Source: CAZMRF01 sp964568735
GTDB lineage: Bacteria > Acidobacteriota > Polarisedimenticolia > JACPZX01
Direction of reading: 5' to 3'
NCBI GenBank assembly: GCA_964568735.1
Contig: CAZMRF010000011.1
Location: 31,911 to 95,910, forward strand
Length of the DNA stretch: 64,000 nt
Shown: positions 35,945 to 44,177 of the stretch, piece after piece
Layout: each line of letters begins with the position of its first letter
How positions within the stretch are numbered: the stretch's first letter is position 1
The notes under the pieces: generated by a model
Told to the model about the DNA's origin: nothing
Databases searched by the model: none
The model's input: only the letters and a program-made list of their open reading frames with translations
Position numbers and translations under genes: made by a program

Positions 35945-36592
35945 ATGATCTTCGGCCCGCACGGCGCGACGATGGTGCGTCCCGGGGAGGCCCTGCCCGG
36001 CCGCCCCGAGAAGATGCCCGTATCGAAAACCCATTTCGTCCTGGGCACCCCCATGGCGCCCCCCTTCCCCGGAAAGGAGCTGGCGCTCTTTGGCATGGGC
36101 TGCTTCTGGGGCGCCGAGAAGAAGTTCTGGCAGGCCGCGGGCGTCCACAGCACGCAGGTCGGTTACGCCGCGGGCTTCACGCCGAACCCTACCTATGAGG
36201 AAGTGTGCACCGGCATGACCGGCCACGCCGAGGTCGTCCGCGTCGTCTTCGATCCCGCGAAGACCTCCTACGAGGAGATGCTCCGGATCTTCTGGGAGAG
36301 CCACGATCCCACGCAGGGGATGCGCCAGGGGGCGGACTCCGGCACGCAGTACCGTTCAGGGATCTACTCGTACGGTGAAGCGCAGCGCGCGGCGGCCGGG
36401 GCCTCGCGCGAGACCTACCAGGCGCTCCTCACGAAGGCGGGCCACGGGAAGATCACCTCCGAGATCCTCGAGGCGCCTGAGTTCTACTACGCCGAGGACT
36501 ACCACCAGCAATACCTGGCCAGGAACCCCGCCGGCTACTGCGGGGCCGGCGGCACGGGAGTCTCCTGCCCCGTGGGTGTCGCCAGGCGCTGA
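35945..36592 (+). CDS. msrA: Peptide-methionine (S)-S-oxide reductase MsrA
   Basis: 215 residues; AGGAGG five bases before the ATG fixes the start. The active-site motif GMGCFWGAEKKF (about residue 52) contains the catalytic Cys and the Glu that activates the sulfoxide. HDPTQGMRQG and DSGTQYRSGIY follow, and a C-terminal pair in YCGAGG and VSCPVG supplies the resolving cysteines. It reduces the S-form of methionine sulfoxide in oxidised proteins using thioredoxin. There is no signal peptide, so it is cytoplasmic. Confidence 0.96.
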   Translation: MIFGPHGATMVRPGEALPGRPEKMPVSKTHFVLGTPMAPPFPGKELALFGMGCFWGAEKKFWQAAGVHSTQVGYAAGFTPNPTYEEVCTGMTGHAEVVRVVFDPAKTSYEEMLRIFWESHDPTQGMRQGADSGTQYRSGIYSYGEAQRAAAGASRETYQALLTKAGHGKITSEILEAPEFYYAEDYHQQYLARNPAGYCGAGGTGVSCPVGVARR

Positions 36593-36652
36593 GGCACAGC
36601 ACCCAGAAGCAGCACCGGATTCCGGCGGGTCCCTTGAGGTAGCATTCGCCCG

Positions 36653-37672
36653 ATGTCTGTAACGCACAGGCTCGTCGCGGCGGTGATCCTGCTCGTGGCC
36701 CTCCTGGCCGTGGGCTCCGCCGGGTACCGCTTCCTCGTGGGCAGCACCTGGTTCGACGGCCTCTACATGACCGTCATCACCGTGGCCACGGTGGGCTTCG
36801 GCGAGGTCGTTCCGGGCCTCGCAGCAAGCATTCCCGGCCGGACCTTCACCATGGTCCTCATCCTCTTCGGAATGGGCCTTCTCCTGTGGGTGGTCAGCAC
36901 GATGACCGCCTTTTTCGTAGAGGGGGATCTCTCCGATATCCTCCGGAGGCGAAGAATGCAGAAAGCCATCGATGGAACCCGCGATCACGTCGTCGTGTGC
37001 GGCATCGGCGCCACCGGCATCGAGGTCGTGAACGAGCTGGTGGACATCGGCGTGCCCAGCATCGTCATCGAAGAGAGCCAGGAGAAGCTCGACAGGGCGC
37101 TCGTCCGGATGCCCTTCCTGCACATCCTCGGCGACGCGACCTCGGAGGAGGTGCTGGCGAGCGCCGGAATAACTCGCGCGCGCGGTCTCGTGACCGTTCT
37201 GCCCTCGGACAAGGACAACCTGGTCGTCACCTTCATGGCGAGGCAGATGAGCCCGGCACTCCACATCGTTTCGCGGGGCATCGATCCCGCCATGCGCGAG
37301 AGGCTGAAGCGCGCCGGCGCCAGCTCCGTCGTCTTTCCCAGCCACATCGGTGGGTTGAGGCTCGTCTCCGAGATGGTCCGGCCGCACGTCGTCACCTTTC
37401 TCGACAGGATGCTGAGGCCGGGCCAGGAGGGCACCTGGAGGTTCGAGGAGGTCGAGATTACGGAGGGCTGCGCGGCGTCGGGGCGCACTCTCGGCTCGTT
37501 GAACATCGCGGAGCGCAGCGGCATGCCCGTTCTGGCCATGACCGAGGGGGACGGCCAGAAGATCACGTACTATCCGGACCTCGCGTCGGTTCTGCGGCCG
37601 GGGAACCGTCTGGTCGTCATGGGCCGGAAAGATCAGGTCGAGAAGCTGCGGGGGATGATCCAGGCGGGTTGA
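36653..37672 (+). CDS. Two-helix potassium channel with RCK (TrkA-N/TrkA-C) domains
   Basis: 339 residues. Two membrane helices (about 6-27 and 66-88) flank a pore loop with the filter TVGFGE (about 47-52), the F variant of TVGYG found in many prokaryotic K+ channels. An RCK N-terminal Rossmann domain starts at VVVCGIGATGIEV (about 113) and ends near 240; the RCK C-terminal domain covers about 250-335. Overall this is an MthK-like calcium- or nucleotide-gated channel in the inner membrane. A weak GAGG lies 13 bases upstream, so the start is not firmly set. The next gene follows within 20 bp and may be co-transcribed. Confidence 0.93.
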   Translation: MSVTHRLVAAVILLVALLAVGSAGYRFLVGSTWFDGLYMTVITVATVGFGEVVPGLAASIPGRTFTMVLILFGMGLLLWVVSTMTAFFVEGDLSDILRRRRMQKAIDGTRDHVVVCGIGATGIEVVNELVDIGVPSIVIEESQEKLDRALVRMPFLHILGDATSEEVLASAGITRARGLVTVLPSDKDNLVVTFMARQMSPALHIVSRGIDPAMRERLKRAGASSVVFPSHIGGLRLVSEMVRPHVVTFLDRMLRPGQEGTWRFEEVEITEGCAASGRTLGSLNIAERSGMPVLAMTEGDGQKITYYPDLASVLRPGNRLVVMGRKDQVEKLRGMIQAG

Positions 37673-37691
37673 ACTACTGGGGGAGGAAGGA

Positions 37692-39413
37692 ATGCCAACC
37701 ATCGTGCTCGGGAACAGGGGAGGCGGGCGCTCTCGCTTCTTCAAAATCACCGTCATGCTCGTCGTCTTCTTCGTTGCCGGACTGGCCGTCGCGGCCGGGA
37801 ATCCGGAGATCACGAGGCGGACCCTCCACAAGGCCGCCGAGCTGATCGGCCTGGAGTTCACGAAGGACGAGGAAGAGCTGATGCTCGAGGGGGTGGCGGA
37901 AGCGATCGAGGACTACAAGACGATCCGCGACTTCCCGCTCGACAACAGCGTGCCTCCAGCGCTGAGCTTCCATCCTTTCCCGCCGGGCGCTGCAAGCACC
38001 GGATCAGAGGCGCCGCCGAGGTACAGCCGCGTCGAGGCTCCCGCCGTCCCCGCGAATCTCGAGGATCTCGCCTTCCTCCCCGTGACCCAGCTCGCCGAGC
38101 TGATCCGGCAGCGGAAGGTCACTTCTATCGATCTGACGCGGATGTACCTCGCGCGGCTCAAGCGCATCGGGCCCAAGCTCGAATGCGTGGTGACGCTGAC
38201 CGAGGATCTCGCGCTCGAGCAGGCGGCGCGGGCCGACCGAGAGATCGCCGCCGGCCGCTACCGCGGGCCGCTGCACGGGATTCCCTACGGCGCCAAGGAT
38301 CTGCTCGCCGTCAAGGGCCATCCGACGACCTGGGGTGCCGAGCCCTACAAGGACCAGGTCTTCGACGAGGATGCGACCGTCGTGAAGAAGCTCGAGGAAG
38401 CCGGCGCCGTGCTCGTCGCGAAGCTCACGCTGGGGGCGCTCGCCTACGGGGACGTCTGGTTCGGAGGTCAGACCCGCAACCCCTGGAAGCCGGAGGAGGG
38501 GTCGAGCGGCTCGTCGGCCGGATCGGCGTCGGCGACGGCCGCGGGCCTCGTGGGATTCGCCATCGGCACCGAGACGTGGGGGTCGATCGTGTCACCCTCC
38601 ACGCGCTGCGGCACGACGGGGCTGCGCCCGACCTTCGGCCGCGTCAGCAGACACGGGGCGATGGCGCTGTCGTGGAGCATGGACAAGATCGGCCCCATCT
38701 GCCGAGCCGTGGAGGACTGCGCGATCATCTTCGATGCGATCCGGGGCGCTGACGGGATGGACGAGACCGTCCTCGACCGTCCCTTCAACTGGGATGCCGA
38801 CCTCGACGTGCACCGCCTCCGCGTGGGCTGGGTGAAGGCTCTCTTCGAGGACCCCATCGAGGACGAGGACGCGGAGCGCAAGGCAAGAAGGGAGGAGGGA
38901 CGCCGCTTCGACCTCGCCGCGATCGAGGCGATCAAGGGGCTCGGGATCGATCTCATCCCCGTCGAGCTGCCCGACATGCCCATCCCCGCGCTCTCACTGA
39001 TCCTCACAGCGGAGGCCGCGGCGGCCTTCGAGGATCTGACGCTCAGCAACGAGGACGATCTCCTCAAGAGGCAGGACGAGTCCGCCTGGCCCAACATCTT
39101 CAGGCAGGCCCGCTTCATCCCCGCCGTGGAGTACATCCAGGCCAACAGGATCCGCACGGTCGCGATGCGGCGGATGGAGGATCTCTTCCAGAAGGTGGAC
39201 GCTTACGTCGTGCCTTCCTTCGGCGGGAACAACCTCCTGCTCACCAATCTCACGGGACACCCCGCCGTCGTCCTTCCCAGCGGCTTCCGCGAGGACGGCA
39301 CTCCCGTGAGCATCACCTTCATGGGCAGGCTCAACGGCGAGGCCTCGGTGCTTGCCCTGGCAAGGGCCTACCAGGAGGCCACCGGCTTCCACACCAGGCA
39401 CCCGGCATTGTGA
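37692..39413 (+). CDS. Amidase signature family protein, membrane-anchored or exported
   Basis: 573 residues; GGAGGAAGG precedes the ATG. An N-terminal hydrophobic helix (about 17-36) suggests a signal anchor. The amidase domain begins near residue 115. The Ser-cisSer-Lys triad is recognisable: the lysine in GIPYGAKDLLAVKG (about 201) and the serines in GSSGSSAGSASATAAGL (about 270-285), followed by GTETWGSI. Related enzymes hydrolyse amides or act as GatA; an exported copy is not GatA but more likely a peptide-amide or aryl-amide hydrolase. Its stop overlaps the start of the barrel gene (GTGA), so the two are coupled. Confidence 0.9.
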   Translation: MPTIVLGNRGGGRSRFFKITVMLVVFFVAGLAVAAGNPEITRRTLHKAAELIGLEFTKDEEELMLEGVAEAIEDYKTIRDFPLDNSVPPALSFHPFPPGAASTGSEAPPRYSRVEAPAVPANLEDLAFLPVTQLAELIRQRKVTSIDLTRMYLARLKRIGPKLECVVTLTEDLALEQAARADREIAAGRYRGPLHGIPYGAKDLLAVKGHPTTWGAEPYKDQVFDEDATVVKKLEEAGAVLVAKLTLGALAYGDVWFGGQTRNPWKPEEGSSGSSAGSASATAAGLVGFAIGTETWGSIVSPSTRCGTTGLRPTFGRVSRHGAMALSWSMDKIGPICRAVEDCAIIFDAIRGADGMDETVLDRPFNWDADLDVHRLRVGWVKALFEDPIEDEDAERKARREEGRRFDLAAIEAIKGLGIDLIPVELPDMPIPALSLILTAEAAAAFEDLTLSNEDDLLKRQDESAWPNIFRQARFIPAVEYIQANRIRTVAMRRMEDLFQKVDAYVVPSFGGNNLLLTNLTGHPAVVLPSGFREDGTPVSITFMGRLNGEASVLALARAYQEATGFHTRHPAL

Positions 39414-40390
39414 GCGCGGCGCGCCGGGGCAGGGATCGAGGATTCAGCGAACCTGCAGAGCACTGGCATGCGCGCATGGTCTCCTCGATCGCGAAGCACA
39501 AGGTGAACGGCCGGAAGCTCGACTCTAGAGATGCCGATGAAGGTCTCGAGAACGGAGGGGCCAGGCGGCCGGTTCAATCTGCCGGAATGGCGACAGTGCT
39601 CGCGGCCTTTCTCGCACTGACATGCTTTCCGGTGACTGCCCGTGAGAGCGAGGACCAGGCACGGACGGTGACAGCCGTGGAGAGCGCTGCTGGTGCGGCG
39701 GATACGGGATCGCCGCCGAAGCACGACCAGCTCATGGGAGCGGGGATCTACACCGTGCCCCAGCCCTACGAAGGCATCGGAACGTCGATCGTTCCCGTGC
39801 CCCTGGCCAACGTCTCATGGAAGCGCTTCTACGTCTACGGCGTGGAAGGGGGCTTCCGCTGGCGCGAGCGCAGCCTGCTCGGGTGGCGCGTCTTCGTGAG
39901 CCCGAGATTCATGGGCTACGACTCCGGCGAGAGCGAGGCTCTTGATGGGATGGAGGCGAGGGACTTCTCGGGCGACGCGGGAGCGGGAGTCACGCTCAGG
40001 CCCATCCCCTTCATCCTGGACCTGAGCCTCCGCACCGACATCCTCGGGAAGAGCGGCGGCGAGGAGGCCCTTCTCGACGTCGACCTACTCCTGCCATCAG
40101 GAGCATGGCTCTTCAGGCCTTCGGCAGGGGCGCAGTGGCAGAGCGACGAGATGATCGACTACTACTACGGCGTCACGCGTGACGAGTCACGCCCCGGCCG
40201 CCCCGCCTACGGGGGAGACGCCGCCTTCACCTGGTACGTCGAGATCGAAGCTTCCTGGAAGATCGGGGCACGGTGGACCCTCGTCTCGGGAGTGACGAGC
40301 GATCACCTGGGCGGGGGGATCACGGAGAGTCCAATCGTGGATGCTTCCCACACGGAAACCGGGTACATCGGGCTTCTGTACGGATTCTGA
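39410..40390 (+). CDS. MipA/OmpV family outer-membrane protein
   Basis: Up to 326 residues. The frame opens with a GTG that overlaps the amidase stop. The signal peptide is the hydrophobic MATVLAAFLALTCFPVTA at about 60-77, preceded by two arginines, so a start later than 39410 (for example 39476 or 39587) is likely; no strong ribosome site decides it. The mature part is a beta-barrel of repeated aromatic strands (RFYVYGVEGGFRWRE, GAGVTLRPIPFILDL, SWKIGARWTLVSGVT), with the terminal aromatic residue Phe of YIGLLYGF. This matches MipA/OmpV proteins, which scaffold envelope enzymes in some species. Confidence 0.85.
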   Translation: MSAARRGRDRGFSEPAEHWHARMVSSIAKHKVNGRKLDSRDADEGLENGGARRPVQSAGMATVLAAFLALTCFPVTARESEDQARTVTAVESAAGAADTGSPPKHDQLMGAGIYTVPQPYEGIGTSIVPVPLANVSWKRFYVYGVEGGFRWRERSLLGWRVFVSPRFMGYDSGESEALDGMEARDFSGDAGAGVTLRPIPFILDLSLRTDILGKSGGEEALLDVDLLLPSGAWLFRPSAGAQWQSDEMIDYYYGVTRDESRPGRPAYGGDAAFTWYVEIEASWKIGARWTLVSGVTSDHLGGGITESPIVDASHTETGYIGLLYGF

Positions 40391-40477
40391 TCGGACGATC
40401 GCCCGGCCAGCCGTTGCGAGGAACGCACCGGGCAGGCAGCCGGGCCCCCCCATCGAACCTGTCCCCCGGGGTCTGAC

Positions 40478-42556
40478 CTATTGCACGACGGCCGTGTCGG
40501 ATCCTCCGCCGCTCGATTGCACCGTGACCGTCCCTGGGTTCGGCGTGTTGTTGGGGCTGGTGTAGCTGTACCGCAGGTTCACCGCATCCCATGTCATCAC
40601 GCCGAATCCCACGACCGTGAGTGTGACGCCCGGCTGCTGGCTGCTCGTCGCCAGGACGGTCAGCCTTTTCGGTCCGCTCTTGTAGGTGGCGCTCGTGATC
40701 GTCACGGCGTCGGTCTGCGGCAGCTCGTCGATCTGCCCGTTGCAGTTGTCGTCGATCCCGTTGGAGGGGATCTCCGGGAGCCCGGGGTTGGCGTTCGGAT
40801 TGGCGTCGTCGCAGTCTCCGGCGCAGGTGGTGTAGCCGTCGCCGTCCAGGTCGAAGCCGTCATCGATGACGGTGTCGCAGTCCTGATCGATCCCGTCGCA
40901 AATCTCCGCGGCCCCTGGATTGATGTTCGGATCCGTGTCGTTGCAGTCGGTGGTCGTGTCGTACCCGTCGGCGTCGGCATCCGTGGGAACCAGTGCCGAG
41001 ATCTTCAGGTCGTACGACCCGTAGACCCCCACGTCGGTGCCGTGATGGACGCGCACGAAGAACTGGTCCGTGCGCGGTGCCACCCATTCAATGAGGGAGG
41101 AGTCGTCTCCGGGAGCCCGGTCGTCGTTCAGGACGAGCACAGTGAGTCCATCCGTGTCGTAGAGCCGGAGCGAGGTGTTCCCGTCGCTTTGCAGGTTGAG
41201 CGTCTCGATCGCATAGGTCTGGCCGGCCGAGGCGCCGAAGGAGAACCAGTCGAGATCCGTTTCACCCGCCCCGTCGAGGTTCGAGTCACGGAAGAACGAG
41301 GCATGGGTCGTCGAGCCGTCCGTCGGGGCCGATGGTGCCTGGGCGGCCGTGTCGTTGACCTCCTTGGCGTCCTCGAAGTACTCGACGCCGTGATGCGCCG
41401 CAATGGCGATCATCTGGGAGCGGAAGCCGTTCTGGACCGGAGTGAGGAACCACGAGTCCCAGAAGTCCTCGAGTGAGATGTTGAGGTCGCCGGGAATCCC
41501 GCTCGTCATGACCTGCCAGATTTCCGAATCAGCCAGGTTCAGCGTGTCGTGCGCGTCCTCGACGCCCGGCGTCGTGTCGGGGGTCGAAGCGCCGTCGACG
41601 ATGTCCCACATGATGGAAGTGACGACGAGCTCGCTGGTGGCTCCCTCGCAGAGATACTGGGTGTCGGTCTCGAGGTCGGCATACCGGACCAGGTTCCCCG
41701 GGCCCGGCGCGCCGGTCGTCCTCGTGTAGATGTTGCTCCCCGCGAAGCCTGCGAAGCGCAGGCTCGAGTTGCCGAAGTAGGTGGCCCACCCCTCATCGAA
41801 AGAAAGCCGTATGTCGAGATTGCACAATGAGAATGTGTTGGCGCCGCCAGGAGTGCTGGTCGCCGAGTACTTGCGGATGATGTGATGGCCCATCTCATGG
41901 AGGACCACCGTATCGTCGTAGCCGGCCGTGTCGCGCAGGACGACCCGCTGGGCGACCGTGTCGTAGTAAGAATCCGCCACGCCGTTGTTCAGGCCCCAGA
42001 GGGCCGTCACGTGCCGGGACGCATCCGGCCTCGAGCCCGCGAGGGAGGCGACGTAGTCGCAGCCGCGCAGGAGCTGGTCGTAGAGGTTGAAGGCCTCTCC
42101 ACCCGCGCCGATCGGGATGGTCAGGGCGCCGAAGTTGACGTTGACGCTCGGTGAGTGGCCCGACACCATGGCCGTCGAGGAGGCGTAGTAGATCGGCTTG
42201 GTGCCGGTGTTCTGCCGGATGTCGATGTGGAGCGAGGCCGTGCTCTCGGACTTCGTGATCACGCGAACGTAGACGGTGCGGACGCTGGAGTCGCTGACGG
42301 TTATGGAGTAGCTGCCGCTCAGGCTCGTGGCCCCTGTGGCCAGGATGGCGCGGCGGCCCGTCTGGTTGGCGTCCACGACTTCTATGTCAGCCAGGCGGAC
42401 GGGACGCAGCGGCTGTGTCCCCGTAAAGCCGTTCTGGTCGTACTCGCGATCGACATACTGGAAGCTCCCCGAGGCCACCCAGTTCGCGGCGGCGGGAAGA
42501 GTGGAGAGCCCCCACACGAGGAGCGCAGATCCGAAGATGGAGAGGGCACGCTTCAT
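40478..42556 (-). CDS. Secreted HExxH metalloprotease-like protein with MopE repeats
   Basis: 692 residues. Its ATG overlaps the stop of the gene upstream (ATGA). A signal peptide (about 1-25) is followed by a beta-rich region, then a protease-like domain with the zinc motif HEMGHHIIRKY near residue 220 and a possible third-ligand segment FDEGWATYFG (about 253). A PPC-like beta domain (about 410-510) comes next, then two MopE-type Asp-rich calcium/copper-binding repeats (DCNDTDPNINPGAAEICDG and DCDDANPNANPGLPE, about 520-600) and a C-terminal Ig-like domain. Probably a secreted, calcium-dependent peptidase. The family of the protease domain is uncertain. Confidence 0.85.
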   Translation of the reverse strand: MKRALSIFGSALLVWGLSTLPAAANWVASGSFQYVDREYDQNGFTGTQPLRPVRLADIEVVDANQTGRRAILATGATSLSGSYSITVSDSSVRTVYVRVITKSESTASLHIDIRQNTGTKPIYYASSTAMVSGHSPSVNVNFGALTIPIGAGGEAFNLYDQLLRGCDYVASLAGSRPDASRHVTALWGLNNGVADSYYDTVAQRVVLRDTAGYDDTVVLHEMGHHIIRKYSATSTPGGANTFSLCNLDIRLSFDEGWATYFGNSSLRFAGFAGSNIYTRTTGAPGPGNLVRYADLETDTQYLCEGATSELVVTSIMWDIVDGASTPDTTPGVEDAHDTLNLADSEIWQVMTSGIPGDLNISLEDFWDSWFLTPVQNGFRSQMIAIAAHHGVEYFEDAKEVNDTAAQAPSAPTDGSTTHASFFRDSNLDGAGETDLDWFSFGASAGQTYAIETLNLQSDGNTSLRLYDTDGLTVLVLNDDRAPGDDSSLIEWVAPRTDQFFVRVHHGTDVGVYGSYDLKISALVPTDADADGYDTTTDCNDTDPNINPGAAEICDGIDQDCDTVIDDGFDLDGDGYTTCAGDCDDANPNANPGLPEIPSNGIDDNCNGQIDELPQTDAVTITSATYKSGPKRLTVLATSSQQPGVTLTVVGFGVMTWDAVNLRYSYTSPNNTPNPGTVTVQSSGGGSDTAVVQ

Positions 42557-43071
42557 GGCTGGCTCCCTCCCTGGACCGCGCGGTACTGGAGCAGCCCTTC
42601 ATCCTCCAGGTCCACTTCCTGCGGCATGAGAGCGGGGTCGAGGTTCACCCTCAGGTAGGCTCTACCCCTCACCACGTTTCCGGCTCCGTCCAGCCCTTCG
42701 GCGGCGAACTCGAGGTGGTGGACGATCCCGGGCGTGAGATCGAGGGAGATCTGGACCTTTCGCGCCTGCCAGGCCCGAAGACGCCTCGCGTCGCCCGGCA
42801 CCTCGATGTCGGCGCGCGCGGAGGGGTCTCCGCCGCGGCCATGTTCCAGCCGCAGGCTCGACAGGTCGACCTGTGACAGTACGAAGGCCTCCACCAGGGC
42901 CCGGCGGCTCTCCCCGTGGCCGGTCAGGCTGACAAGCCGCACGCCCAGCTCGAGCGGGGCGGAGGGCTCGGAGGGCGGGGCGCTCCCGAGCGCTCCCGCC
43001 CCAGGTGCGGCGAGGAGGAGCGCGAGGGTGAGCGCCGGGACGGCAAAACGGTACCTGCCTTTGTAGGTCAT
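42553..43071 (-). CDS. Small exported partner protein of unknown function
   Basis: 172 residues from the ATG at 43071, which follows AGGAG by eight bases; a longer frame upstream adds a leader before the signal peptide. Residues 1-28 form the signal. The mature protein has beta-strands rich in Val, Leu and Arg, including LELGVRLVSLTGHGESR and IVHHLEFAAEGLDG, suggesting a single fibronectin- or cadherin-like sandwich. Its stop overlaps the start of the secreted protease downstream, so the two are translated together. It may be a chaperone or inhibitor of that protease; no sequence motif confirms this. Confidence 0.75.
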   Translation of the reverse strand: MTYKGRYRFAVPALTLALLLAAPGAGALGSAPPSEPSAPLELGVRLVSLTGHGESRRALVEAFVLSQVDLSSLRLEHGRGGDPSARADIEVPGDARRLRAWQARKVQISLDLTPGIVHHLEFAAEGLDGAGNVVRGRAYLRVNLDPALMPQEVDLEDEGLLQYRAVQGGSQP

Positions 43072-43226
43072 CTGGAAACTCCTGTAGGAGCGGATGGGGG
43101 AGCCGCGATGAATCGGCCGATCCTCTATCAAATACGGCCTTCCATCTGTCCCGGCAATGTTCTTGTTTGTTCATCCGGCCGGGCCGGAGAGGCTCTGTGC
43201 TAGTCTTTGCGCCACTTTCCCCGTAA

Positions 43227-44177
43227 ATGGTGTGCGGAATGAGATCAGGCCGCCGAGAAGGAAGCCTCCGCCGCTCACTCCTCCGTGCCGCGCCCCTCTT
43301 CGCTCTCTCCTGCCTCATTTCAGTCGCCGGGCTCTTCGGCCACGGCGGGGCCGACGAGGTCATCGGCCAGCTCGATCGGCTGATCGCGAAGAGCCCGGGC
43401 GAAGCGGCCCTCTACCTCAGGCGGGGGGAGCTGCAGCGCTCGCGGGGGGAGTGGGAGGCGGCCCTCCGGGACTTCGAGCGGGCCCGGCAGCTCGAGCCCG
43501 GACTCCACCTCGTGGACCTCTACACGGGGCGCCTCTGGCTGGAGTCCGGTGAGCCGGCCCGGTCGCTCGAAGCGCTCGATCGCTATCTCCAGGCCAGGCC
43601 CGCGGATCCTTTCGCGCTCAGGCTGAAGGGCCGCGCTCTCCTGGCCGAGGGCCATCTCCTCGAAGGGGCGGCTGTCCTGGATCTCGCGCTGGCGTCGCAC
43701 GCTGCGGCCGGCATCGATCCCGATCCCGAGATCTTCGCCGCAAGGGCGCGGGCCCTCGCCGCAGCCGGGGGAGAGGCCAACCTCGACCGCGCGTTGCAGG
43801 GTCTCGAGGAGGGTCTCGCGCAACTGGGGGGACCCGTCTCACTCGAGATCGTGGCGCTCACCCTGGAGGAAGGATCGGGGCGGAGCGAAGCGGCCCTGAG
43901 CCGTCTGGAGCGCCTCGCACGGACCTTTCCGCGCCCCGAAGCCTGGCAGGTGCGACGTGCGGAGCTTCTGGAAATGGCGGGCCGTCTCGATGAAGCGACA
44001 GGAAGCTACCGCGCCGCACTCACCGGCATCGAGAGTCTTCCGGCCGCGAAGCGCGCGACGTCGGGCTTCCAGGATCTCGAGAGCCGGATCCGCTCGGCCC
44101 TCGCCCGCCTCGGTGCCATCCCCATGGGTCGTCCCGATCCCATGCATTCCGCGACAGATGCCGGGGGAGCACCTTGA
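43227..44177 (+). CDS. TPR-repeat protein
   Basis: 316 residues. The start is uncertain: ATG at 43227 or 43239, neither with a good ribosome site. An Arg-rich N-terminus and hydrophobic stretch (about 20-38) form a signal peptide or anchor. At least six TPR-like helical pairs follow, such as EAALYLRRGELQRSRGEWEAA, trimmed here to the typical pattern, and PADPFALRLKGRALLAEG. The stop is overlapped by the TTG start of the phosphatase gene. It probably scaffolds an envelope complex with that enzyme. Confidence 0.8.
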   Translation: MVCGMRSGRREGSLRRSLLRAAPLFALSCLISVAGLFGHGGADEVIGQLDRLIAKSPGEAALYLRRGELQRSRGEWEAALRDFERARQLEPGLHLVDLYTGRLWLESGEPARSLEALDRYLQARPADPFALRLKGRALLAEGHLLEGAAVLDLALASHAAAGIDPDPEIFAARARALAAAGGEANLDRALQGLEEGLAQLGGPVSLEIVALTLEEGSGRSEAALSRLERLARTFPRPEAWQVRRAELLEMAGRLDEATGSYRAALTGIESLPAAKRATSGFQDLESRIRSALARLGAIPMGRPDPMHSATDAGGAP

